A stretch of 64,000 nucleotides of DNA from Adiantum capillus-veneris (taxonomy: Eukaryota; Streptophyta; Polypodiopsida; Polypodiales; Pteridaceae): positions 76,134,372 through 76,198,371 of the forward strand of contig CM043953.1 of the NCBI GenBank assembly GCA_014529385.2, given 5' to 3'. This document shows, piece by piece, positions 22,660 to 33,153 of this stretch. A program made the translations under genes and the position numbers. Within the stretch, counting starts at the first letter, position 1. Each line of letters starts with the position of its first letter. The notes beneath the pieces are model-generated. The model saw only the letters and a program-made list of their open reading frames with translations. It did no database searches and was not told where the DNA came from.

Positions 22660-24145
22660 AAGTAGGATCTATCTGAATGTGCTGAGGAGCGTTGTGGTAG
22701 TTGGGTGGATCCTGTGGCCGCTTGTCCAGCCACTTCTTCCTCCACTTTGGCTGATCTTCAATGAGAGCATGAGCTTCTTGAGCTGTCATTGCTACTCCTT
22801 TATAATCTCCATCTTTGTTTCGTGGCATGGTCAGCCGCATCTTTTCCTTCCATAGGATTGCTTCATGACATATCAAGGGAAAAGGTAGGTATTCATGGCC
22901 AAACCCCTCCACCTGCTCTTCAGGCTGTAAGAACGCTAGGGCCACTGACTCCATTATCTTCTTTTCATACATCATGTAATCTTTTGCTGGCCCCTCTGGC
23001 ATGTCCTTGATGCTTTCAATGAGCTCATCTCTAATATCCAGGCCGGCCTCGGCCAATCCCTGTCCTTGTTCTCCGTGGTGGGATGTTTCTGGAAATTCTG
23101 GCATTTCTTGTTCCAAAAGCAGGTGTTGCACTTGGGCTGCGTCTGTCCTGATTTGCTGTTGAGAAATCTGGTCTTCTTTTTCCTTCAGCAGTGTGTCGTT
23201 GATCTGTTTCTGAGTCTCTAACTCGGTCCTTGCTTGTGCGAGTTGCAGCTCCAGCTCTTTTACCTTTTGCTCATTGGCCGCCGGTCTAGGTCATCATTCC
23301 CGATAAGAGCACCTGCCTCTGCAGTCTTTCTTGCTCTAGCTCCCCTTTCAGTGTTGCTAGGGTGGTCACTGCTGTGGCATTGTCTGACGTGGAGACCAAT
23401 GCCCCAGCAGGTTCCTGATTAGCCATCAAGGTTGTCACAGTACTTTTGATAGTGAGGTATGAACTGTTAACTCTCTGAAAGCTTGCGCTTTCGTAAGTAA
23501 GCTACTCCGTTGCTTTCTGTACCTTTTCTGTCAATCCTTGGCATTCTTTCTCCTTGGTGGTCAACTTTGTCCTGACGTCCACCAGATCTTGGATCAGTTC
23601 TTGCCTAGTTTTTTGCTTTTGTTGGGCTTCCTGTACCTGCTTTTCTCTTTCTCTTAGCACCATGTGCTGACATTGGAATTGTCTTTCTAAATCCTGTAAG
23701 GTTTTCCTGTAGTCAAAATAAAAAATAGCCTGACAGGCTTCTTGGTACCCTATTGCTTCTATAGGAGGCAATGACTCTTTTTGTGAGGATGAAGGAGGAG
23801 GAGGTGGTGGTTTTTTGGTTGATGGAGAAGGAGGAGGAGGAGGAGATTTCGACGAAGAAGGAGAAGGTGGTGATTTAGGCAAGGGAGGAGGATGTGATTT
23901 CTCCGCTTCTTGTTCACGCCTCTTCTTAGATGCGTCTTCCCTTGGCTGTGAAGCAAAAGCTTCCGCTTTTCTCTTCTTTAAAATCTTTATGATCCTTTGG
24001 CGGGTCAAATCCGCCGCCTGTCGCGCTTCCACATTCCTCTCTCTTTGAGTTTTCTTTAATTGCTCTGCTTGGTTCGTATCATCAGCCGCATCTTTCTCCT
24101 TTGTTCCTTCAGTGGAATGCGAAGAAATGTCCACTACTGCAAGCT
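22660..24145 (-). pseudogene. Family B ORF3, inverted partial copy B3
   Basis: The minus strand encodes the middle of the family B ORF3: QAEQLKKTQRERNVEARQAADLTRQR, a KKRREQE-rich stretch, a proline run (PPPSPSSSKSPPPPP), the block AIGYQEACQAIFYFDYRKTLQDL, a coiled coil, then HLLLEQEMPEFPETSHHGEQGQ to WKEKMRLTMPRNKDGDY. It aligns with 27860-29450 of B1 in the opposite orientation. It keeps sense codons at several sites where B1 has stops, so it is the better preserved copy, although both ends are missing. Its 3' end abuts RNase H of A1 at about 22660. Confidence 0.8.
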
Positions 24146-24350
24146 CTTTTGTTCCATAAATAGATAGCATCGCCATCCAAAGCCACTGAATATTACGTTT
24201 AGTCCCCGCCTCTTGCACAACACTTTTTTTCCAATGCATTGTCTCAAACATGAGGATAGGGCCACATTACACGGCCGTGCATAGACACAAATTTCAAAAC
24301 CCATGCACATGCACACGACCTTCGTTCGGGACGACTCAGTTTAGGAAGGG
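24146..24350 (+). other. Junction between B3 and B1
   Basis: Homology to ORF3 ends near 24145. From about 24271, the sequence CATAGACACAAATTT to AGGAAGGGGGG resembles the end of the PR2 frame of A1 near 35930-35990, which places the left end of copy B1 here. The roughly 125 bp between is unassigned. Confidence 0.45.
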
Positions 24351-25377
24351 GGGAGTAACTGCTGAATCTAACAGCAATAAGGACCATTGAGGGGTCCAAC
24401 ATGTATATATGTACATAATGCGTGTGTTTGTTGTGTTCTTCACTTTTTAGAGTTCAATTTAGAACAAATTTGATCAAAATCTGGCAGTTTTTAGCGTTTT
24501 TATCATCCAACCAACATAATAATGAGTGGGAATGACAAAATCTGGAGCATTGGGATGCTTCTAATGAAAATATATGCTTAGGGGTGAGTATAAATTATTT
24601 CCGGCTAATTTTCGCCAGTTAATAAGTATTTTCAATTTATTTCATTTGATTTTCGTTAATAATATTCCAAAAATTAAAAAATATCGCCCACAGTGTCGGA
24701 ATCAAGTTCTAGAAGCAAACGCCAAAGTATCATGATAAGGTTATCAAGCATGGAAGATATGAAGCTAATCTGAAGATGTCGAATTTCATCCTTAGTGAGC
24801 ATGACCACATTTTGCCAGAATCGCATCAAATGGTCATAGACGCCAGAATGACGAACGGTTCAACCCACAGATGGTATGCAAATTATCTCGAGATCAAAGG
24901 TAAGGAAAATCAGCCCTATGTCACGAAAAACTCGGGGAGATATAGGTTAGGTAGGCCAAAATTCTAGCTCATTGTTCATTTTCACATTTTGAGAGAGAAG
25001 AAGAGAGCTTCTTGACCTAGAGCGAGCTGCCACATTTCTACCCCGTACGGACGATCGGAGCCAGCATTTCGTACCAGATTTCATAGGTATGTTCCTTATC
25101 AAGTAAAGATTGGTTCTATTACGCATGCAAGCGCGAATCATTGCATAAACGGGCGAATGGATCAAATCAAAGTTGGATTGAGTCAAATAGGTCAAGGGCC
25201 CTTAGAGGCATATTTTTTTTTTTGGAAGCACAGAACACATCACTGTGCTTCCCACAATGCCAGGAAGTAGGCCATATGATCAGTTCTGACCAAACTTGAC
25301 ACAGAATTTGCAAAAAACCTCCCCTCAGCTTCGTCAACAAACTAAAGGTGTCAGAATTCAATTTGGTAATTATGGTA

Positions 25378-26395
25378 CGATCGTGATCGGTGCCCCCAGA
25401 TGCAAGTTTTGAAAATTTTGGCTTGGCCCAGGCTTAGAACTCAGTGAAAGATACATTCTCTTGAATTTTCATGGAAAATGCACAAATTTTTGCTCATAGA
25501 ATGGGTCAAATTTGTCAAACACAACCGAAACGGGAAAATTTGACCTACAACTACCAAAATTCGACAGAAAATTATGACAGGTGGTTTGAAAGGCATACCT
25601 GTCCGACTAGGAGTCAGTACAGTAGTGGAAAACCCCGAATGTATCTCAGAGTCTCCTACAACAACTCAGATGACCATTTCAGTTTCGAGTGATCACACAA
25701 GGGAAGAATTTGGCCGAACTAATGTCAAAGACTAAAAGGCGACTTAGAGATACCCAACTATCCCATTGGTATCCAAAGAATACGTGAAAAAAACACAAGT
25801 CTGGAAAATCTCCAAAGACGGGGTAAAAAGTGCATGATCACGTCAAAATCAGACAACGGGGTAGGCTGGTGATAGAAACACATTATGGAAGCAGTACAAG
25901 CTCAAATACTAACATCATCTAACTCCAGGCTCCAACCAAAAATCATCAGGAAAACCAAATATGGTTAGACTTAGTAAAATAAGGTCAAACAGTGAAAAAT
26001 TGCTCTAATTTGTTCATTTTAAGTCCAAACATGAAAATAAATCATCAGTGGGCTAGGCAGGCATAGGGGACCAAGGCCATCCAGTTTTCACCCAAAAAAG
26101 CCCATGTACTACGATCGCGATCGGTGTACCTCAGCATCAGAATTTGACCAAAACCTAACAGATCCCTTGTACACATCTTGTTCAAGTCACCCATCAAGTT
26201 TCAAACCAATTGGACATCAAGAACCCATGAAAAATCAAAGTCTAGTCTAAAACTCCCTTGTAACCCAAAATTGGGACTTACAAACTCAAAAGTGGTTCAA
26301 ATAAAACACAGAGTGGATCAAAATGACCCTCTATCTATCAGCAACCACTCATGTGATCAGATCTCATTTTGGCCTCTGTACTACGATCGCGATCG
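25378..26395. repeat. Palindromic motif B, three copies in the spacer
   Basis: The 12-bp palindrome CGATCGCGATCG occurs at 26112-26123 and 26384-26395 (272 bp apart), and with one change at 25378-25389. It is preceded by TA and usually followed by GTGTACC. Further copies lie in LTR-B (30761-30772) and the B2 leader (59813-59824, 60256-60267). Confidence 0.9.
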
Positions 26396-26578
26396 GTGTA
26401 CCCCATGCCCAGATTTGGCTCAGATTTCAATCAGTCTTAGCTCTAGACTCCCTAGTGCCACTGGTGAAATATGGACAAGAATGGATGAAATTTGTTCAAG
26501 TTATGATCAATTTTAACTTTTGAACTGCTTTTTACTAAAAGTCTAAATGCTACTGGTTGCGAAAGGAAAATCCTGACA

Positions 26579-26601
26579 GCTTGTGATTCTACTGACACAG
26601 A
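26579..26601 (+). promoter_or_regulatory. Candidate splice acceptor upstream of ORF3 (B1)
   Basis: GCTTGTGATTCTACTGACACAG ends in CAG at 26598-26600, one base before the ORF3 ATG at 26602. CTGAC at 26592-26596 is only 4 nt upstream of the AG, so the branch point would have to lie further 5' (a CCTGACAG near 26573 is possible). Confidence 0.4.
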
Positions 26602-28043
26602 ATGCCTCGCCAAAAGAAAGAAAGGCAGTGGACAGCTGCACCATATGAAGTGGATGAGCTCGCTACAAATGAAAAAGCTCACATCTCGGATGAAATACTG
26701 GCTCAGATCCCGGCTGACATTTTCATCGCGAAGCTTAGGGATGCTGATGGTGACATGGTAAAGACAACTATCATGCCACGGGAAATATGGAATCTCCATC
26801 AAAGGCCAGAGGTCACAGAATCAGTGCATGCTATACATTTAGAGCAGTTTTTTAGATTGCAGCCATGGGGAACACACTTCATGAGGGCCCACAAGCTCAT
26901 GAGCTCGATACAATATGATGGGCAAGCAATGCTCACCGACAAGGATGGTTCGAAGGTAAAGGTAAAGATCACAAAAGAAATCATCAACGAAGCTTTACAT
27001 TTCCTTCCAGGGCAACACGACTTGCTGGCAAAGACAAAGTCACTGGATAACGAGAAGGCATTCATCAAAGCAAAAGGAAACAAGTACAAATACAGTGACA
27101 TGATATACGGTGAGCTAGAATTACCAATGAGGTTGATCTCTTAGCATTTTAGAGTACAAAAGCCTCCTCGCTACACCGAGCCAATCCTGCACATCGCCGT
27201 GGTCATGGCTCTAGCAATAGCTGAAAATCGAACCATCCGCTGCGATTATGGTTCTTACATCTTGGAGAACTTGATCAAAGCAAATTTAAAAAGCTCGACA
27301 AAGAACAAAAGCTACATGAATGCAGGGCCAATGCTACAAGAATAGCATACCAAGCTTTGGGAAGGATTGAAGATCTACCGGCGGCCCGTTCTCAAACGGC
27401 CCTGATTCAGAAAGCAAAGCTGGTTGCTCATTCAGTTAGGACGACCACTAGCGCAACGTCATCGCACTCGGCCAAGGCATCCAAAAAGAGCTCAAGCGAT
27501 GAAGAAAAGACGGAGACTGAAGATGAAGGAAACTCTCAAGGGTCTAAAGACAAAGGACCATCGGAGTTTGAAGAAAGCGAGGAGGAAGACACCAGCACAC
27601 CACTTGAGAAAAGAAAGAGGGAAAGAAGTACAGTGCCACAGTCTGACCTTCAAAAAGCATATGCAGAGGCCCAAAAAAGAGTTGAGGAAAGAAGGACCAA
27701 GTTGCGGGCTGACAGACAGGCAAGGGCTGTCGCAACAAAACAAACAGAAAAATGAAGATTTGAGAAGGAAAGACAAGAAAGGATAGAAAATGCAGCTCGC
27801 ATACGGGCTGAAAAGCAAAGGTTAGAAGCGGAACAAAAAGCTGCAGAAGTGGACATTTCTTCGCAATCCATTGAAGGAACAAAGGAGAAGGATGCGGCTG
27901 ATGATACAAACCAAGCAGAGCAATTAAAGAAAACTCAAAGAGAGAGGAATGTGGAAGCGCGACGGGCGGCAGATTTGATCCGCCAAAGGATCATAAAGAT
28001 TTTAAAGGAAAGAAAAGCGGAAGCTTCTGCTTCACAGCCAAGG

Positions 28044-28192
28044 GAACAAGAAGCGGAGAAATCACATCCTCCTCCTTCGCCTAAATCACCACCTCCTCTT
28101 CCTTTGCCACATCTAAGAAGAGGCGTGAACAAGAAGCGGAGAAATCACATCCTCCTCCTTCGCCTAAATCACCACCTCCTCTTCCTTTGCCA
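28044..28192 (+). repeat. 66-bp direct repeat at 83-bp offset in ORF3-B1
   Basis: GAACAAGAAGCGGAG through CTTCCTTTGCCA occurs at 28044-28109 and 28127-28192. The 83-bp offset is not a multiple of three, so the duplication shifts the frame, and the coding continues in a different frame after it. Copy B3 has one unit. Confidence 0.9.
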
Positions 28193-29451
28193 AAATCTCC
28201 TGCTCCTCCTCCTTCTCCATCAACCAAAAAACCACCACCTCCTCCTCCTTCATCCTCACAAAAAGAGTCATTGCCTCCTACAGAAGCAATAGGGTACCAA
28301 GAAGCCTGTCAGGCTATTTTTGATTTTGACTACAGGAAAACCTTACAGGATTTAGAAAGACAATTCCAATGCCAGCACGTGGTGCTGAGAGAAAGAGAAA
28401 AGCAGGTACAGGAAGCCCAACAAAAGAAAAAAACTGGGCAAGAGGAGTTAGAGAGCCTACGGGCCCAATTGGAGCTCACAAAGAAGGAAAGAGACAATGA
28501 GCGACAGTAGGCTCAGTCGCTGATCCAAGATCTGGCGGACGTTAGGACAATGTTGACCACCAAGGAGAAATAATGCCAAGGATTGATAGAAAAGGTACAG
28601 AAAGCAACGGAGCAGCTTGCTTACGAAAGCGCAAGGTTTCAGAGAGTTAACAGTTCATACCTCATTGTCAAAAGTACTGTGACAACCTTGATGGCTAATC
28701 AGGAACCTGTTGGGGCATTGGTATCCACGTCAGACAATGCCACAACAATGAACACCCTAGCAATGCTGAAAGGGGAGCTAGAGTAAGAAAGACTGCAGAG
28801 GCAGCTGCTCTTATCGGGAATGATGACCCTGACGGCGGCCAATGAGCAAAAGGTAAAAGAGCTCGAGCTGCAACTCGCACAAGCAAGGGCCGAGTTAGAG
28901 ACTCAGAAATAGATCAACGACACACTGTTGAAGGAAAAATAAGACCAGATTTCTCAATAGCAAATCAGGACAGACGCAGCCCAAGTGCAACACCTGCTTT
29001 TGGAACAAGAAATGCCAGACTTGCCAGAAACATCCCACCACGGAGAACAAGGACAGCGATTGGCCGAGGCCGGCCTGGATATTACAGATGAGCTCACTGA
29101 AAGCATCAGGGACATGCCAGAGGGGCCAACAAAAGATTACATGATGTATGAAAAGAAGATAATGGAGTCAGCGGCCCTGGCGTTCTTACAGCCTGAAGAG
29201 CAGGTGGAGGGGTTTGGCCATGAATACCTACCTTTTCCCTTGATATGCCACGAAGCAATCCTATGGAAGGAAAATATGGGGCCAACCTTGCCACGAAACA
29301 AAGACGGAGATTACCAAGGAGTAGCACTGACAGCTGAAGAAGCTCAGGATGTCATTGAAGATCACCCAAAGTGGAGGCAGAAGTGACTGGACAAGCGGTC
29401 ACAGGATCTAACCAACTACCACAATGCTCCTTAGCACATTCAGATAGAATT

Positions 29452-29629
29452 TACTTTCTGCCCAATCCCTAGAAGATGCACGTGGAAGGATTTTTCCACA
29501 TGGAAAGGCTGAAGGCAGCAAAAGTTGAACTACCGAGTCCTACTTTCTGCCCAGTCCTTAGAAGATGCACGTGGAAGGATTTTGCCACATGGAAAGGCTG
29601 AAGGCAGCAAAAGTTGAACTACCCAGTCC
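29452..29629 (+). repeat. 89-bp tandem duplication in ORF3-B1
   Basis: Two adjacent units beginning TACTTTCTGCCCA (29452-29540 and 29541-29629) differ at a few bases. The length is not a multiple of three. Confidence 0.9.
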
Positions 29630-30166
29630 TGACAGCGCAGCATCCTCCTATAGTAGCGTATGTAGTCAACACACTGAATTCAACAATCATGTTGCTGCGG
29701 GATGTCCCCTATGTCAGTGGCATGTCAGATGCTAGTAAAGATAGCCCGGATGATCGTCACCTGCATCCAGGTGTTCAAAGACACTGAAGGCAACGATTAC
29801 CCATGGAATCTGTTCTTGGAAGGGCATAGAGGGATCTGCTAGAGTGTCCAAGATTTGCCACCACGACATATACTGATGGCAATGTACTCAAGGCTAATGT
29901 ACCTGCCTTCACACTACTTGCAGAATTTTGAAGAGGCCTTCGTCACAGGTTTTTTCGAAATCGACTCAAGGATCTTCCACCCTATGGCGAAGGACCTCAA
30001 GGCACAGTACGTAGCATACCAGCACACTTTAAGTTAAAATCCTTTTAGACAGCATCAAGAAGCCCTAGAAGCTGTCCTACGAACACGGAGCTTTTCGGCA
30101 ACACTTGCTTCCTTAGAGCCCCACCAACGACCGAAGCTCTGAACATGCATGAGGGCGTGCAAGGAT

Positions 30167-30180
30167 AAGGAAGGGGGGAG
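30167..30180 (+). promoter_or_regulatory. Polypurine tract of copy B1
   Basis: AAGGAAGGGGGGAG lies directly before the TG of LTR-B, the standard position of the plus-strand primer. Confidence 0.8.
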
Positions 30181-31100
30181 TGTTTGGCGAACGAAACGAC
30201 GAAGCTGTGGTTTCCAGAGAAAGAGTCACATTTTTCAGGGAATCTACATTTTTGCGGAAATATCATCCTTTGTAAAAGAGCTTCTCTGAGCTGAGAACTT
30301 GTAAAAGAATTGATGATTATTTTTCTAGGAGAAATTGTATAGTAGAGAGCCAGTTAGAAGTTTAGGAGTTTTTTGGCCGGACAAGCCATTTGTAAAGACC
30401 TAAACTATAAAGGTCAATTTTGTAAGTTTGAACATTATCTTTTTTATGGGAAACTGAGAAGACAGCGTACGTTATGAGAGCTTCTTCTTGCTCCAACTTG
30501 TAATCTTCGCTACTGTGGCTACGGTAATCCAAATTCAGATTCGTTTATTGCATTGTGTTCCTCATACTTTGCTCTTCCATTCAAGTGTAATCATTCAAGA
30601 TTCGGTGTAAGTTCTTGACTACAAGTTTGAGATCATAAATCACTGATTTGAGTGCTTATATGCGTATTCTATGCTGTTTTGACCCTATGAGAGGCCTTTC
30701 GGACCCTAAAACGACCCATTAGGATCACCTGTTCGCTGTTTTTGCTGAATTTGGGACGAACGATCGCGATCGTTGTACCTCTCCAGAATGCTGTGACAGT
30801 GATAGGATATGGTCTTGATAGTCCCCTGTAGATTTCCTTCAAGTTTCGTGCGAATCCGACATGATTTGCATGGTAAACAGACGTGATGACTATAGAGTTG
30901 TGTAGAAGGACATAGGTAGATTAATTGGCTTTAGTGTGTTTGATTTTCTTGTAGAGTTAGAAGCTGCATCTCTTTGAGTTCACTTCATTAGGACTGACAC
31001 CCTAGTGAGTTTCCATGCCTCATCATGTTCGCTTCTCGTGTATTGATATTTTATGTTGATGCGTGAGAGCTATGCTATGGACATCCGTCGCGGCGATGCA
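30181..31100 (+). repeat. LTR-B, 3' LTR of copy B1
   Basis: This 920-bp LTR begins TGTTTGGCGAACG and ends GATGCA. It aligns end to end with 58428-59346. It contains the family B palindrome at 30761-30772 and a GTAAGT at 30607-30612; the latter is changed in the other LTR-B. It abuts integrase sequence of A1 at 31101, so family B DNA interrupts A1 here. Confidence 0.85.
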
Positions 31101-32600
31101 AACAGAGTATTTTGGCCAACTATGAGGAGTGATGTTTTCTCTTTTGTAAAGGATTGTCCTCAATGTCAAAAACAAACACCTATACCTCATGTAGCATTGT
31201 TTCAAATGTCATTTGTTCCTAAGTGGAGTAACTATCTAGTCACTTAATTATCGAGCCAAACATTTCCTGAGGATATGAGTAAACATCATCAAAGAGCAAC
31301 TGAAATTGAAGCAAAGGACTATGCTCTTATTGGAAACCAATTGTATCGAAGAGGTAAGGATCAACATTTGTGTCTTTGTGCAAATGAAAACGAATACATT
31401 CCTATTATAGAAGAAGCACATGCTGGGTTAGCTGGAGGTAACGTTTCTAGTGAGACCACCACAAGAGCAATCTTAATGGTAGGCATATGGTGGTCAACAC
31501 TTTTTGTAGATGCCAAGGAATATGTTTGGAGGTGTGATGCTTGTCAACAAGAAAAAATGCCAAACCGTGTGGATAGCATGCCCTTAACACCAATGATGGG
31601 GGCTAGAGCTTTCACAAAATGGGGTATAGATTTTGTTGGGCCAATACAGCTGCCTACTTATAGAACCCAAGCTCAATATATCATTGTAGCTATAGACTAT
31701 TTGACCAAGTGGGCTGAGGCTAGAGCAACTCAAAATAATGATGCCAGAACCACTGCTGCATTCTTATATGAGTATGTATTCACAAGATATGGACTGCCAA
31801 TAGAGATAGTCAGTGATAGGGGAACTCATTTTCTCAATGAGGTAATTGAGTATTTGCATAATGAATTTATGGTTATCCATAACAAATCAACTCCCTATCA
31901 CCCACAAGCAAATGAACAAGCTGAGCATACGAATAAAATTCTTAGCTTGGTATTGACTAAAGTGGTTAGTTCAAGGAGGACAGACTGGGAAATGAATATC
32001 CATGCTTCTCTATAGTTTTATCGAGTTTCATTCAAAACGACTTTAAATGCTACACCCTTTAACCTTGTTTATGGTCTTGATGCCATACTGCCAATATAAT
32101 TTCTATTGCCAACATTAAGGGTAGCTAAGAATCTTGAGTGGAGTGGACATGAATTGTCAGAGAGACTTGAAGATTTAGAAAAGCTAGATGAGCAAAAACT
32201 AACTGTTGTAGCTCACATCTATGCACAAAAGCAGAAACAAAAGCAGTTTATTATTCCCATCTAATAACAAAAATCTTCAAAAAAGGGGACTTAGTTAGTC
32301 TATTCCCTTAAGCAACATATTCCCAAGTTTAAGAAAAAGGAAACAGACCGTTTATAATTAAAGATGTATCTCCAAGTGGAGCAATTTAGTTGTCCACCCA
32401 AGATGGTGAACCGATGGCTAATTGGATTAGTGGATGTCGTTTAAAGAAGTACAACTTGCCACTGACCAACGAATTGCTAGAAAGAATGCATGCAGCTAAG
32501 CAAAGAAAGATAAAACAACAATAGATTATTGATGAAGCCCATGAGGAAGCTCGGCTTTGGATACTCAAAAGGAAAGATGCTCTCAAGAATCAACAAATAA
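31101..32600 (+). pseudogene. Integrase, copy A1 (first copy)
   Basis: Resumes pol of A1 after the family B insertion. It has a zinc-binding region (EEAHAGLAGGN, in which the second His is replaced, then WRCDACQQEK), the catalytic core with GIDFVGP, VSDRGTHF and NEQAEHTNK (the Asp, Asp and Glu of the DDE triad are all present), and a C-terminal part to about 32600. The main open stretch is 31275-32015; later parts carry stops. Integrase inserts the DNA copy into the host genome. It is followed directly by a second, duplicated RNase H-integrase unit. Confidence 0.85.
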
Positions 32601-32775
32601 AAAAGTATATACATTACCTATTAGCTAACAAATTTGTGTTCTTTGTGGACCACCAAGCCTTATTGTACTTGGTCAACAAGCCATGAAACACAGAAAGAAT
32701 AGTGAGATGGTTCATCATTCTTTTGAAATTTGATTTCACTATAGTTGTGAAAAAGGGCACCACTCACCAAAGAGC
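32601..32775 (+). pseudogene. RNase H, duplicated part (second copy), A1
   Basis: Aligns with 22199-22379 (LLANKFVFFVDHQALLYLVNKP). It directly follows the integrase tail of the first copy, so a unit from RNase H to integrase was duplicated in tandem. The join shares a short AAAAAGT microhomology. It is cut at 32776 by an unrelated insert. Confidence 0.8.
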
Positions 32776-33153
32776 CTGAAGTCTTGTGTATTTTTCCAAC
32801 GCTAATAACTTCTCCATTGTAAATAAATTCAACGTGTGCACCAACATCCCTGTTCTTGTCCATCTTCTGCTTTAGACGTTAATGCAAAGATAGAAAACTA
32901 TACAAATCAACCAAAAGAAAAAACCATAATTCTACTTGTAAACATAATACAATATGATTTTTTATCATTATCTCAATAGAGAACAATCGAGACAAGGGGA
33001 GGGAGGTATGTCATGAGAGAGAGGGGGATAGTGGAAAATTCATTGATAAAGAGTGTATACAGTGAAGCTAACTTATTCACAGCTGCTTGATACTTACTTG
33101 GATGACTCAAGAATCTCCTAAGCCATACCCCTCTCTATACAATTTCAACCTTG
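32776..33153 (-). other. 378-bp foreign insert, possible captured gene fragment with an intron
   Basis: This replaces 110 bp of RNase H (equivalent to 22380-22489) and matches nothing else in the window. On the minus strand a CAA/GTAAGT donor match (33097-33092) and a TCTAAAGCAG/AAG acceptor match (ending 32867) would delimit a 231-bp intron. The putative second exon (32866-32776) is open and reads MDKNRDVGAHVEF.YNGEV. It looks like a piece of a spliced gene, but I do not recognise the protein. Confidence 0.4.

Larger units (their letters stand above)
24351..26601 (+). other. Family B spacer between PR2 and ORF3, copy B1
   Basis: No convincing gene is present. A 63-codon frame at 24776-24967 and a 112-codon frame at 26178-26516 have no recognisable features. 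The stretch is equivalent by position to the family A spacer, and carries the family B palindrome at 25378, 26112 and 26384. It ends with an ACACAG acceptor match directly before the ORF3 ATG. Confidence 0.6.
26602..30037 (+). pseudogene. Family B ORF3, copy B1 (full length, decayed)
   Basis: The start is MPRQKKERQW. In order: an N-terminal block (26602-27144) with IPADIFIAKLRDADGD and KVKVKITKEIINEALHFLPG; then after a TAG, PPRYTEPILHIAVVMALA, matching family A; a Ser/Glu-rich stretch; the QAEQLKKTQRERNVEAR segment; proline runs (28070-28260); AIGYQEACQAIFDFDYRKTLQDL; a coiled coil (to about 28960); HLLLEQEMPDLPETSHHGEQGQ (28985-29386); and a C-terminal part ending YLQNFEEAFVTGFFEIDSRIFHPM (29855-30037), similar to the C-terminal block of A2. 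Many stops, several at former CAA or CAG codons, and an 83-bp-offset duplication break the frame. It lies between the spacer and the 3' LTR, as in family A. Function is unknown. Confidence 0.75.

Noticed and set aside
24776-24967. Small independent gene in the family B spacer
   Set aside because: 63 codons without domain, homologue in the window or conserved counterpart in family A.
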